Positions 1-7,886 are shown, numbered from the stretch's first letter. The stretch is DNA of 37,329 bases from Hyphomicrobiales bacterium (GCA_900466005.1 UEGQ01000024.1:1-37329), one strand, 5' to 3'. Made by a program: numbers and translations. Notes: a model not told the origin generated them from the sequence alone.

Positions 1-26
1 CCCCCTCAAACAAGTCAACAACCTTT

Positions 27-48
27 TGTCAGAAAACTGACATTTTCT
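27..48 (+). terminator. Short hairpin followed by T-rich tract (weak terminator candidate)
   Basis: A perfect 6-bp inverted repeat (TGTCAG at 27-32, CTGACA at 37-42, four-A loop) is followed on the plus strand by TTTTCTT. This could be a weak Rho-independent terminator for a plus-strand gene lying left of the window. The stem is short and A/T-rich, so an operator is an alternative. Confidence 0.3.
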
Positions 49-67
49 TGTAATCGATTGATACTAA

Positions 68-86
68 ACGATTTATTTGAAATCGT
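68..86. promoter_or_regulatory. 19-bp palindrome in AT-rich intergenic DNA (possible operator)
   Basis: ACGATTT (68-74) and AAATCGT (80-86) are perfect 7-bp inverted repeats around a 5-bp spacer. They lie in unusually AT-rich DNA for this window. The spacing suits a dimeric regulator. No gene start is visible nearby: the flanking aldehyde dehydrogenase ends at 238 reading leftwards, so the controlled gene would lie outside the window. The rest of 1-237 shows no supported gene. Confidence 0.3.
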
Positions 87-237
87 CAGGAAACCGGCGG
101 AAGAAGGCTGCCAAGACCCTCGCTCACGCGAGGAGCGCGCGATCCTTCCGTAGACTTGGTGAGCGTCATCGCCGAATTCAAGGTCCAAGCTCGAGAGAAG
201 GAACGCCAACGCGCCCCTTCCCTCCCCACCGAACGGC

Positions 238-1683
238 TCAGAACGGGTAGTGCTGGCCTGCATCCTCGACGGTCACCCAACGCAGCGTCGTGAACTCGTT
301 GATCGCCGCCTTGCCTCCAAAACGGCCGTAGCCGCTGCCCTTCACACCACCGAAGGGCATCTGCGCCTCGTCGGCAAGCGTCGGTCCGTTGATGTGGCAA
401 ATCCCGGTTTCGAGCCGCTCGGCGACCTTTAGAGCGCGCTGGATGTCGCGGCTGAAGACTGCGGAAGACAACCCGTATTCGGTGTCGTTGGCGATGCGGA
501 TCGCCTCTTCCTCTCCCGACACGCGGATCACCGGCTTCACGGGACCGAAGGATTCCTCGGCATAGACCCGCATACCGGGATGAACTCCGTCGATGACCGT
601 GGCCTCGACCACCGACCCGTGCCGCTTCCCGCCGGCGGCAACCTTCCCGCCCTTTTCGACCGCGTCGGCAACGAGGGCTTCCATCTTCGCGGCGGCCTCG
701 GGGCTCACCAGCGAACCGAGTACCACATGGCCGCGCGGGTCGCCCGCCGGCAGCCCGCTCGCACGTGCGGCGAGCTTCTCCACGAACTCGTCGGCGATCT
801 TTTCATCGACGATGAAACGTTCCGTCGACATGCAGATCTGGCCCTGATTCATGAAGGCGCCGAAGACCGCGGCGTTCACCGCCCCGTCGACGTCGGCATC
901 ATCGAGCACGATGAGCGGTGCCTTGCCGCCGAGTTCGAGCAGCGCCGGCTTGAGATGCCGGCCGCAGAGCTCGCCAATGATCCGCCCGACGCGCGTCGAG
1001 CCGGTGAAATTCACCCGCTTGACCTCGGGTGCTGCGATCAGCGCTTCGACGACCTCGGCCGCATCCTCCGGCGCGTTGGTGATAACGTTGACCACCCCTT
1101 CCGGGAAGCCGGCATCGATGAACACCTGCCCGATCAGCACATGCAGACCGGGGCATTGCTCGGATGCCTTGAGGATCACGGTGTTGCCGCAGGCAAGCGC
1201 CATCGCGACCGCACGCGTGCCGAGAATGACCGGTGCATTCCACGGTGCGATACCGAGGCAGACCCCGACCGGCTGGCGGATCGCCATCGCGAGCGTTCCC
1301 GGCTTGTCGGACGGAATGATCTCACCGGAAATCTGGGTGGTCATGGCAGCCGCTTCGCGCAGCATGCTCGCCGCCAGCATGACGTTGAAGCCGGCCCAGG
1401 GTGCCGTGCCGCCGGTTTCGGCCGTCAATAGTGCAATAAAGTCCGGCGCCCTGGCGTCCATTGCATCGGCCGCTTTCATGAGCAGAGCCCGCCGCGCCCC
1501 TGGACCGAGCTTCGACCAGGCCGGAAAAGCGGCAGACGCTGCCGCAACCGCCGCCCTGACGTCGTCGAGGCCGGAGGCGGGCGCGACCGAGGCAACGTCA
1601 CCGGTAAACGGATCACGGCGTTCGAAGGTGGCTCCGGACTCTGCATCGACAGATTTGCCGTTGATGATCTGCTGTATTCTCAT
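238..1683 (-). CDS. Aldehyde dehydrogenase, vanillin/salicylaldehyde dehydrogenase-like (copy 1)
   Basis: This 481-residue protein is a full-length NAD(P)-dependent aldehyde dehydrogenase that oxidises an aldehyde to the acid. Visible family marks are APWNAP with Asn149, FTGST around 227-231, the general base Glu250 in LLELGGKAP, and the nucleophile Cys284 in NQGQICMSTER. The QICMSTER form of the Cys motif is typical of the vanillin, salicylaldehyde and benzaldehyde dehydrogenase branch, so an aromatic aldehyde is the likely but unproven substrate. The start at 1683 follows a good ribosome site (AGAGGAGA on the minus strand), and upstream in-frame starts would overlap the neighbour. It lies 58 bp behind a paralogue, so the two are probably one operon. 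The AraC-type regulator at 3410 is the likely controller. Confidence 0.9.
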   Translation of the reverse strand: MRIQQIINGKSVDAESGATFERRDPFTGDVASVAPASGLDDVRAAVAAASAAFPAWSKLGPGARRALLMKAADAMDARAPDFIALLTAETGGTAPWAGFNVMLAASMLREAAAMTTQISGEIIPSDKPGTLAMAIRQPVGVCLGIAPWNAPVILGTRAVAMALACGNTVILKASEQCPGLHVLIGQVFIDAGFPEGVVNVITNAPEDAAEVVEALIAAPEVKRVNFTGSTRVGRIIGELCGRHLKPALLELGGKAPLIVLDDADVDGAVNAAVFGAFMNQGQICMSTERFIVDEKIADEFVEKLAARASGLPAGDPRGHVVLGSLVSPEAAAKMEALVADAVEKGGKVAAGGKRHGSVVEATVIDGVHPGMRVYAEESFGPVKPVIRVSGEEEAIRIANDTEYGLSSAVFSRDIQRALKVAERLETGICHINGPTLADEAQMPFGGVKGSGYGRFGGKAAINEFTTLRWVTVEDAGQHYPF

Positions 1684-1741
1684 GGTCGATCGTCTCCTCT
1701 CAAGATCGATGGTGAAACAAGGTGGCGTGTGCAGCGCGCCG

Positions 1742-3193
1742 TCATATCGGGTAGGTCTCGCGGCGGCCATTGACCGTGATCCAGCGCAGTTCGGTGAATG
1801 CATCTACGGCCTGCATGCCGCCGAAGCGACCATGGCCACTCGCCTTCACCCCTCCGAAGGGCGCCTGCGGTTCGTCGGAAACCGTCGCGCCGTTGATGTG
1901 GCAGATGCCGGATTCGATCCGTCGCGCGACTTCCATCGCCCGTCCGACGTCCCGCCCGAAGACGGCCGCCGAGAGCCCGTACTGGGTGTCGTTGGCGATC
2001 GTGACGGCCTCGTCGACGTCTGCCGCGCGGATGACGGCGACGACCGGCCCGAAACTCTCGTCGCCATAAAGGCGCATCGCCGGCGTCACGCCATCAAGCA
2101 CGGTGGCGTCCATGAAGCTGTCGTGGCTCGTTCCACCGACGAGAAGACGTGCGCCCTTCGAAACCGCGTCCTCCACCAATGCCCGGACCCGCCTCACGGC
2201 CTCCGCGCTGATCATCGAACCGAGCGGCATACCCGCCCGTATCGGGTCACCTGCCTTCAGACGCGCTGCCCGCGTGGCAAAGAGCGAGAGGAAATCCTCG
2301 GCGATCGCGTCGAGCAGGATGATGCGCTCGGTCGCCATGCAGATCTGGCCCTGGTTGAAGAAGGCTCCGAAGGCCGCAGCATCCGCAGCATGCTCCAGAT
2401 CGGCATCCTCCAGCACCAGCATCGGCGCCTTGCCTCCGAGCTCGAGAAGGCAGGGCTTCAGGTGCCTGGCCGCGACCTGCCCCACCACGCGGCCGATGCG
2501 GGTCGAGCCGGTAAAGTTGACGCGGCGAACGGCAGGATGGGCGATCAGCGTCTCGACGATGGCGGCCGCATCGGCCGGATCGTTGCTGACGACGTTCACC
2601 ACGCCCGGCGGGAACCCGGCGTCCCGCATGACGTCGCCGATCAGCCAATGGGTTCGCGGGCAAAGTTCGGATGCCTTGAAGACAACGGTATTGCCGCAGG
2701 CGAGCGGCATGGCGACCGCGCGGAAACCGAGGGTTACCGGCGCATTCCACGGCGCCATCGCAAGGCAAACGCCGGCAGGTTGCCGGACGGCGAGCGACAA
2801 CCGTCCCTCTACGGCGGTGGGTAACACGGCCCCGCTTACGGCCGTGGTCATCGAGGCCGCGTCGCGGATGATCTCGGCGCCGAGCGAGAGATTGAAATCG
2901 CACCAACTGCGGGTGGCCCCGGTCTCCGCCGTCATCGCCGCCGCAAAATCGTCCGCCCGTGCGTTCAATATGTTTGCGGCACGTTCGAGAAGTGCGCGGC
3001 GCTCGCCGGGGCCGGTCGCGGACCAGGCGGGAAAGGCCGCCGCCGCCGCATTCGCCGCCCGTTCGCCGTCTGCGGTCGAGGCCGCCGCAGCGACGGTCAC
3101 GACCTCTCCGGTCACGGGATCGCGCCGGAGGAACGTCGCCCCGCGGGCGGCATCCTCGTCGGCACTGCTGATCATTAGCCTCGCTTGGAACAT
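1742..3193 (-). CDS. Aldehyde dehydrogenase, vanillin/salicylaldehyde dehydrogenase-like (copy 2)
   Basis: This 483-residue NAD(P)-dependent aldehyde dehydrogenase is clearly paralogous to the gene downstream; the two align end to end without large gaps. It keeps Asn150 in APWNAP, the general base Glu251 (LLELGGKAP) and the nucleophile Cys285 (NQGQICMATER). The start at 3193 lets its N-terminus align with the paralogue and follows a G-rich stretch; an ATG at 3175 with an AGG six bases upstream is an alternative. It is the first gene of a probable two-gene operon, transcribed away from the AraC-family gene at 3410. Two active copies side by side suggest related aldehydes of one catabolic pathway, but the upstream enzymes of such a pathway are not in the window. 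Confidence 0.9.
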   Translation of the reverse strand: MFQARLMISSADEDAARGATFLRRDPVTGEVVTVAAAASTADGERAANAAAAAFPAWSATGPGERRALLERAANILNARADDFAAAMTAETGATRSWCDFNLSLGAEIIRDAASMTTAVSGAVLPTAVEGRLSLAVRQPAGVCLAMAPWNAPVTLGFRAVAMPLACGNTVVFKASELCPRTHWLIGDVMRDAGFPPGVVNVVSNDPADAAAIVETLIAHPAVRRVNFTGSTRIGRVVGQVAARHLKPCLLELGGKAPMLVLEDADLEHAADAAAFGAFFNQGQICMATERIILLDAIAEDFLSLFATRAARLKAGDPIRAGMPLGSMISAEAVRRVRALVEDAVSKGARLLVGGTSHDSFMDATVLDGVTPAMRLYGDESFGPVVAVIRAADVDEAVTIANDTQYGLSAAVFGRDVGRAMEVARRIESGICHINGATVSDEPQAPFGGVKASGHGRFGGMQAVDAFTELRWITVNGRRETYPI

Positions 3194-3331
3194 TTCGCCC
3201 CCCCGGGACCCGGGTTCAAGAACGGTTCTTCAGGGGAATCCGGGCGCAAGCCGGCCGATGCGCTGCCATGCCCGCCAAGCCTCCTCCCAAAGGCACCTTG
3301 CGAGATTAGGGGTTGACCTCGGTGTTGAGAA

Positions 3332-3365
3332 TGCGATTTTCTGGCAGTGACATGTGATTTTCCGG
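3332..3365. promoter_or_regulatory. Direct repeats with 21-bp spacing, probable AraC-family binding site
   Basis: TGCGATTTTCTGG (3332-3344) and TGTGATTTTCCGG (3353-3365) match at 11 of 13 positions and start exactly 21 bp apart. Two same-orientation half-sites on one face of the helix, two turns apart, is the usual arrangement for AraC/XylS activators. The site sits in the 216-bp divergent region between the aldehyde dehydrogenase operon and the AraC-type gene, only about 45 bp from the latter's start, so it could serve both promoters. The pairing with this regulator is inference from position. Confidence 0.5.
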
Positions 3366-3409
3366 TAATCTGCCACTGAAAGGCGGGGAGACGGAAAACC
3401 GGGGCTCCG

Positions 3410-4303
3410 ATGACCGACAGACACGCCATTCACCGCAAACTGCGCTGCAATCCGCTCTCTCCGGCCCTGGCGCGACGCTCGATGCGCATCACCGCACCAC
3501 CTTACGAACATTTCGCGCACGTGCTCGTTCTTTCTGGCGGACAAGTCAGATTGCACTCGCCGACGCGCGACGAGGTTCTCGCCGGTCCCGCCGTGGCGAT
3601 CCTGCCACCTTGCAATGACCTGTCTCTGGTCATCCACGCGGGCAGTGCGGGCCACCTCCTCGGCATGTCGGGTGCGCTGCTGTCGGGGGTGGTCGAGGAT
3701 CAGCCCGAAGGTCACGGCCTCAGGCTTTTGCTGTCGCAGGAGATCACTCGACGCGATATCGAATACGAGGAGGTGGATGCCCTCATGCCGCTCCTTCGGG
3801 GCCTTTCGGACGAACTCCGGCGTGCGCACCCATCGTCGATGGCTTCCTCCGCCTTTCTGCAACTTCTCCTTTTGAAGGTTTCCCGTCTGGCCGGCGCGGA
3901 CGACCTGCCTTTCGCCAAGCCTGCAAAGGCCACCGACGTTCTCCAGCGTTTTCGGCACCTCGTCGAAAGTCACTTCGAGGAACAGAGGTCGATCGGCTTC
4001 TACGCCGAGCAACTCGGCATCACCGCGGACCGACTACATTCGCTCTGCAGCAAGGCTCTCGGCAGGACACCGATCGAGCTTGTCCACGAACGCACGATCC
4101 GCGAGGCAAAGATCAAGCTCGAACGCTCGCCGCGAAGCATCCATGGAATTGCCGAAAGCCTGGGCTTTCGCGATCCGACCTACTTCAGTCACTTCTTCAA
4201 GCGAAAAACCGGCCTGTCCCCCGCCGCCTATCGCCAAAGCGTCACCTCGATCGGCGGCAGGACGGGACAGGAAGAGCCGGCAAGCTACGCCGACTGGCCG
4301 TGA
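3410..4303 (+). CDS. AraC/XylS-family transcriptional regulator
   Basis: The 297-residue protein has an N-terminal sensing half (about 1-180, resembling the AraC-binding-like domain of AraC/XylS regulators of aromatic catabolism) and a C-terminal AraC double helix-turn-helix at roughly 190-285. The second helix-turn-helix carries the family signature, seen here as IHGIAESLGFRDPTYFSHFF followed by KRKTGLSPAAYR. It is divergent from the two aldehyde dehydrogenases and is probably their activator, acting through the direct repeats at 3332-3365. The effector is unknown; an aromatic compound would fit the neighbouring enzymes. The ATG at 3410 follows GGGGAG-rich sequence and gives a normal family length. 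Confidence 0.88.
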   Translation: MTDRHAIHRKLRCNPLSPALARRSMRITAPPYEHFAHVLVLSGGQVRLHSPTRDEVLAGPAVAILPPCNDLSLVIHAGSAGHLLGMSGALLSGVVEDQPEGHGLRLLLSQEITRRDIEYEEVDALMPLLRGLSDELRRAHPSSMASSAFLQLLLLKVSRLAGADDLPFAKPAKATDVLQRFRHLVESHFEEQRSIGFYAEQLGITADRLHSLCSKALGRTPIELVHERTIREAKIKLERSPRSIHGIAESLGFRDPTYFSHFFKRKTGLSPAAYRQSVTSIGGRTGQEEPASYADWP

Positions 4304-4519
4304 TCGATCTGGCGCATGATCGGATCACGGCGACAAATAGACATATCAGACCTGCCATTCGACGTCGGGCTGACAGTTTGCCCTCTCCCCGAGGGCAGCC
4401 GAGCCCGGCGATCGCCGCCGAATTCGTCACCGCGGTGAAGACGCAGGACACACTCGCCTGACAGGGAGCGGCCGGGAAACCTCCCCCGCCGCACTCCAGA
4501 CGAGACAAGCGAGGTAGCG

Positions 4520-4735
4520 TCAACCCTTGGTGATCACGATCAGCGTCGTGAAGATCACCGGCACGGCCGTCAGAGCCGGCAGGATGATCGCCGGATAGCC
4601 AAAATAGGCGATCGCAAGAATCCAGACCAGGACCAGGTTGAGAATGAAGAGAAGCTTGGCAGTGGTCGGCCCGGTGAGGGCTTCCCTGAGCATCCATCCG
4701 AAAACAGGTACACTGTAGACCATTCTTGCGAGCAT
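4520..4735 (-). CDS. Small inner-membrane protein, unknown function
   Basis: The 71-residue product has two predicted membrane helices, about 27-47 and 49-68, separated by a short turn (YFGYP), with a basic/amphipathic N-terminus and a Thr-Lys-Gly end. The start at 4735 is set by a strong ribosome site (GGAGAAAGGAA on the minus strand). I do not recognise a functional family. It stands alone between the AraC-type gene (215 bp away, nothing evident in between) and the divergent cobalamin riboswitch. It is supported by the ribosome site and the clean hydrophobic pattern. Function is not predicted. Confidence 0.7.
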   Translation of the reverse strand: MLARMVYSVPVFGWMLREALTGPTTAKLLFILNLVLVWILAIAYFGYPAIILPALTAVPVIFTTLIVITKG

Positions 4736-5002
4736 ATCGGATTTCCTTTCTCCACCGGCACAGCCTTGATTTTCGTCAACCCCGTAAACGCGGTGGAGAG
4801 CCGCCGCAATGCGGCATTTTGGCCCGCCTCCATCCCCCGCCGATTTCCGGTTGTGTGCGCTTGCGCCATGGACTATCACCGTATGGTCTGCACCGGAAAG
4901 ACGCGGCCACGACCGGAACGGTCCATTCCACGTCGCGAACCGGACGGCAGGCGAATTCAAAACCAGCGATGGTTCCACCCGACGAAAGCGAAGTGGTGGA
5001 TG

Positions 5003-5151
5003 AAAAGGGAATACGGTGAGGATTACCCATCAGGGGCCGAGACCGTAGCTGCCCCCGCAACTGTGAGCGGAGAGCGACGTCCAGCATGCCATTGGCCGGA
5101 AACGGTTGATAAGGCGGACCGAGCCGAGACCCGCGAGCCAGGAGACCTGCC
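5003..5151 (+). promoter_or_regulatory. Cobalamin (B12) riboswitch aptamer
   Basis: The conserved blocks occur in order: AAGGGAAtacGGTG (about 5006-5018), the core GCTGCCCCCGCAACTGT (5048-5064), a CCATTGG-like segment near 5090, and the B12 box AGCCAGGAGACCTGCC (5136-5151) preceded by GACCCGCG. In this RNA class adenosyl- or related cobalamin binding represses the downstream gene. It precedes the CbiM-like gene at 5223 by 71 nt, which places cobalt or B12 supply under B12 feedback. Open reading frames overlapping 4726-5221 are not real genes. Confidence 0.95.
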
Positions 5152-5160
5152 ATCGCCTCG

Positions 5161-5177
5161 GCCACGATTTTCGTGGC
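5161..5177 (+). promoter_or_regulatory. Hairpin in riboswitch expression platform
   Basis: GCCACGA (5161-5167) and TCGTGGC (5171-5177) form a perfect 7-bp stem with a TTT loop just after the B12 box. No T-run follows, so it is not a classical terminator. The ribosome site GGAGG at 5206-5210 lies further downstream, so control at translation initiation through rearrangement is more likely than transcription termination. This mode is inferred. Confidence 0.5.
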
Positions 5178-5222
5178 GTCTCAAGCAATTCCGCGCGGTG
5201 GGCGCGGAGGAAAGGCAATAGA

Positions 5223-5876
5223 ATGCATATTGAAGTTGGAATTATCGATCCGGTTCGTATCGCGCTTGCGAACGCGGCTGCCCTTGGTGTCGTCGCCTCT
5301 CAGTTACCGGCACTCGTGCGCAATCCGCTGGTCCTACCGAAGGCCCTCGTCTCGGCGGTGGTGTTTTCCGCGCTGATGCAAGCCTGGCATCTGCCGGTCG
5401 GCCCGTCCGAACTGCACCTCATCGGCGCGACGACCATTTACATGCTCTTCGGTTTCGCACCGGCCATGCTCGGCTTCACGCTCGGCCTCGTCCTGCAGGC
5501 TTTCCTGTTCGAGCCGGGCGACATCCCGCACCTCGGCGTCAACGCCCTCTCGCTGATAGTTCCGATGATCGCGGTCCACTACAGCTTCGGCCGCCGGCTC
5601 TTCGACGCCAAACTGCGAGACCGTTTCAACCTCGGCAAGGTCCTGCGCATCGACGCCGTCTATTACGCCGGCGTGTCGGCGATGGTCGGCTTCTGGCTGA
5701 TGATCTCCAACGATGCGGTCGCCTTCACCGACTGGGCCGCCTGGGTCGCAGCCTATTTCCCGGTCTTCCTGGTCGAAGCCTTCATCACCTTCACCGCCGT
5801 GTCCGTGATCAAGGGCTTCCGCGCCAATGGGCTGGTCTCTCGCATGACCGAGGTCGGACGCCTGACCTTCGCCTGA
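5223..5876 (+). CDS. CbiM-like energy-coupling-factor transporter permease (solo)
   Basis: The 217-residue membrane protein resembles CbiM, the substrate-binding and permease component of cobalt ECF transporters. It begins Met-His-Ile, keeping the His2 that binds cobalt with the N-terminus in CbiM, and has the conserved GPSELHLIGA and LGVNALSL segments. About six hydrophobic segments are visible. The start at 5223 lies 12 nt after GGAGG, and longer in-frame versions would run through the riboswitch. Control by the B12 riboswitch supports a cobalt or corrinoid uptake role. No CbiN, CbiQ or CbiO gene is present nearby, so it either works alone, uses a remote energising module, or is a divergent member with another partner. 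Confidence 0.85.
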   Translation: MHIEVGIIDPVRIALANAAALGVVASQLPALVRNPLVLPKALVSAVVFSALMQAWHLPVGPSELHLIGATTIYMLFGFAPAMLGFTLGLVLQAFLFEPGDIPHLGVNALSLIVPMIAVHYSFGRRLFDAKLRDRFNLGKVLRIDAVYYAGVSAMVGFWLMISNDAVAFTDWAAWVAAYFPVFLVEAFITFTAVSVIKGFRANGLVSRMTEVGRLTFA

Positions 5877-5911
5877 TAGCGCCGGGCGCTTCTGACTGCT
5901 GCAAGAACCGG

Positions 5912-5946
5912 AAAGCGCATGGCGACCACCATGCGCTTTTTCTTTT
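5912..5946 (+). terminator. Rho-independent terminator after the CbiM-like gene
   Basis: AAAGCGCATGG (5912-5922) and CCATGCGCTTT (5929-5939) form a perfect 11-bp stem with a 6-nt loop, followed by TTTTTCTTTT. It ends the riboswitch-controlled transcript 35 nt after the stop codon. Confidence 0.9.
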
Positions 5947-6075
5947 GATAAGGAGCGGTCAAAGCGCCTTGGCTCTCCTTCCGCCGAAGGCCTCGCTTGA
6001 CAAAACCCGGCGGTAAACTAAGGGTCCGGCGAGGACGACCGGCGTCCGTTCCATGACATCAGAAGGGCGAGGCCA

Positions 6076-7026
6076 TTGCGCATTCTCTCCGAAGCTTATT
6101 TCCCCGAACTGCCGAACTACTATCGTGGCAAGGTTCGCGAAAACTACGATCTTCCGGACGGACGGCGCATCATCATCTCGACCGACCGGCTGAGCGCCTT
6201 CGATCGCATTCTCACCTGCATTCCCTACAAGGGCCAGGTGCTGACCCAGACGGCCCGCTACTGGTTTGAGCAGACGAAGGACATCTGTCCGAACCACGTG
6301 CTGGACTACCCCGATCCGAACGTCGTCGTCGGCAAGAAACTCGACATCCTTCCCGTCGAGATCGTCGTACGCGGGTATCTCGCAGGCACGACGGGCACCT
6401 CCATCCTGACGCTCTACAAGGCCGGCCAGCGGGAGATGTACGGAATCCGGCTGCCGGACGGCATGCGCGACAACCAGGTCCTGCCGCAGGCGATCATCAC
6501 CCCGACGAGCAAGGCTTTCGACGGCGGCCACGACGAGCCGCTGACGCCGGAACAGATCGTCTCGACCGGACTACTGACGCAGAAGCAGTGGGACACGCTT
6601 TCGGACTATGCGCTAGCACTCTTCGCCCGGGGCCAGACGCTCGCCGCGGAACGCGGACTCATCCTGGTCGACACCAAGTACGAGTTCGGCACCGACAAGG
6701 ACGGCACCATCATCCTCGCCGACGAGATCCACACGCCGGACAGCAGCCGCTACTGGATCGCCGACAGTTATCCCGAGCACTTCGAGAAGGGCGAACGTCC
6801 GCTGAGCTTCGACAAGGACTTCGTCCGCTCGTGGGTCGCCGAACGGTGCGATCCTTACAAGGACGACATTCCGGAAATTCCGGCGAAACTGGTCGAGGAC
6901 ACCTCAAAGGTCTATATAAAGGCGTATGAGGCAATTACCGGCGAGACGTTCGTGCCGGACGACAGCGGCGAAACGCCGCTGGCGAGGGTTCGCGCAAATC
7001 TCGATCGCTACTTTCCAAGGAGCTGA
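6076..7026 (+). CDS. purC: Phosphoribosylaminoimidazole-succinocarboxamide synthase (SAICAR synthetase)
   Basis: PurC joins aspartate to CAIR using ATP, giving SAICAR in purine synthesis in the cytosol. The 316-residue protein shows GKVREN near the N-terminus, STDRLSAFD, EIVVRGYLAGT, LVDTKYEFG and ADEIHTPDSSRYW, all hallmarks of the family. Its length matches the longer (yeast Ade1-like, about 300 aa) type rather than the roughly 240-residue bacterial type. The best start is a TTG at 6076 behind GGGCGAGG; no in-frame ATG gives the conserved N-terminus. It follows a terminator and is 8 nt upstream of a TetR-type gene, perhaps cotranscribed. No other purine gene is next to it. Confidence 0.93.
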   Translation: MRILSEAYFPELPNYYRGKVRENYDLPDGRRIIISTDRLSAFDRILTCIPYKGQVLTQTARYWFEQTKDICPNHVLDYPDPNVVVGKKLDILPVEIVVRGYLAGTTGTSILTLYKAGQREMYGIRLPDGMRDNQVLPQAIITPTSKAFDGGHDEPLTPEQIVSTGLLTQKQWDTLSDYALALFARGQTLAAERGLILVDTKYEFGTDKDGTIILADEIHTPDSSRYWIADSYPEHFEKGERPLSFDKDFVRSWVAERCDPYKDDIPEIPAKLVEDTSKVYIKAYEAITGETFVPDDSGETPLARVRANLDRYFPRS

Positions 7027-7034
7027 GTGAAGCG

Positions 7035-7709
7035 TTGGCGATCGCGCCGAAAGAGGAAGGGCTCCCGGCGAGCAACGTACGGGCCGGCACGCGCGCCGCG
7101 CGAAGCCAGCGCAAACCCCGTCGCCCGGCCGCAGAGACGCGCGAGGACATCCTCAACACGGCCGAGGAACTGTTCCGGACCAAGGGCTTCACGAACGTTG
7201 CGGTGGCAGACGTCGCCGCAGCGCTCGGTATGTCGCCGGCCAATGTGTTCAAGCATTTCCATTCAAAAGCTGACCTCGTCGACGCCATTTCCGTGCGCCA
7301 CCTCGAAGCCATGATCGAACGGCTCGCGCGGCCGGACGACCACAAGGCGCCCCCGGAGCGCCTCCTCCTTTTCGTAGAGCAGCTGATGGAAAGCCATCTG
7401 CAGGATCTCCAGAAGAGCCCGCACATCTTCGAGATGATTGTCTTTTCCGCCGGGCAGGAACTGGCCTGCGCCCAGCAGTACCGCGAAATGCTGATCGACG
7501 ACATCGCCCGAATCATCGACGCGGGCGTCGAAAGCGGCGTCTACCATGTGAAGGACAGCCGCAAGACCGCCGAAGTTGCGGCAATGGCATTGGCCTGTGT
7601 GCTCCATCCGGTGTTGATCGCCAAGGAAAAGGCCGACATATTGGCAACACGTTGCCGTGAAGTTGTGGCTCTGATCGATACCGCATTGCAAAATCCGCTT
7701 GCAAAGTGA
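7035..7709 (+). CDS. TetR/AcrR-family transcriptional regulator, probable repressor of the RND efflux genes
   Basis: The 224-residue protein has a basic N-terminal tail (1-35), a TetR helix-turn-helix at about 36-82 (TREDILNTAEELFRTKGF, then VADVAAALGMSPANVFKHF) and an all-helical ligand-binding domain. The start is a TTG at 7035, with AAGGAG about 12 nt upstream inside the end of purC; I see no better in-frame start before the DNA-binding domain. It lies directly upstream of an adaptor/pump/channel operon on the same strand, and an inverted repeat overlaps its stop codon. This arrangement supports a local repressor, released by a pump substrate. The inducer is unknown. Confidence 0.87.
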   Translation: MAIAPKEEGLPASNVRAGTRAARSQRKPRRPAAETREDILNTAEELFRTKGFTNVAVADVAAALGMSPANVFKHFHSKADLVDAISVRHLEAMIERLARPDDHKAPPERLLLFVEQLMESHLQDLQKSPHIFEMIVFSAGQELACAQQYREMLIDDIARIIDAGVESGVYHVKDSRKTAEVAAMALACVLHPVLIAKEKADILATRCREVVALIDTALQNPLAK

Positions 7710-7731
7710 CGATACTATTCTTACGTCACTT
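7704..7731. promoter_or_regulatory. 28-bp inverted repeat, probable TetR operator
   Basis: AAGTGACG (7704-7711) and CGTCACTT (7724-7731) are perfect 8-bp arms around a 12-bp AT-rich spacer. The left arm overlaps the TetR stop codon. There is no T-run, so it is not a terminator. Its place in the 177-bp gap before the efflux adaptor suggests an operator for the adjacent regulator. A shorter dyad (CGTCC 7744-7748, GGACG 7759-7763) lies just downstream. Confidence 0.5.
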
Positions 7732-7886
7732 CGCATCGCCTCCCGTCCAGTGACGAGAGGACGACGCGGAGTTATGCCGTCACCATCCCTTGTCCGGGAT
7801 GAACGCGGCCTGCGAAAAAACTGACGCTTGCTAATTTTGTCGGCCCTGCCGGCCCTCCCGTGCTCGCCTCTTTTCGGAAAGAAACG

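Noticed and set aside
851..2824. 657-residue plus-strand open frame
   Set aside because: Antisense to both aldehyde dehydrogenases and spans the gap between them; Ser/Ala/Arg-rich shadow.
4726..5221. Several plus-strand open frames of 64-151 residues
   Set aside because: They overlap the cobalamin riboswitch, whose conserved RNA blocks explain the sequence; no protein motif is seen.
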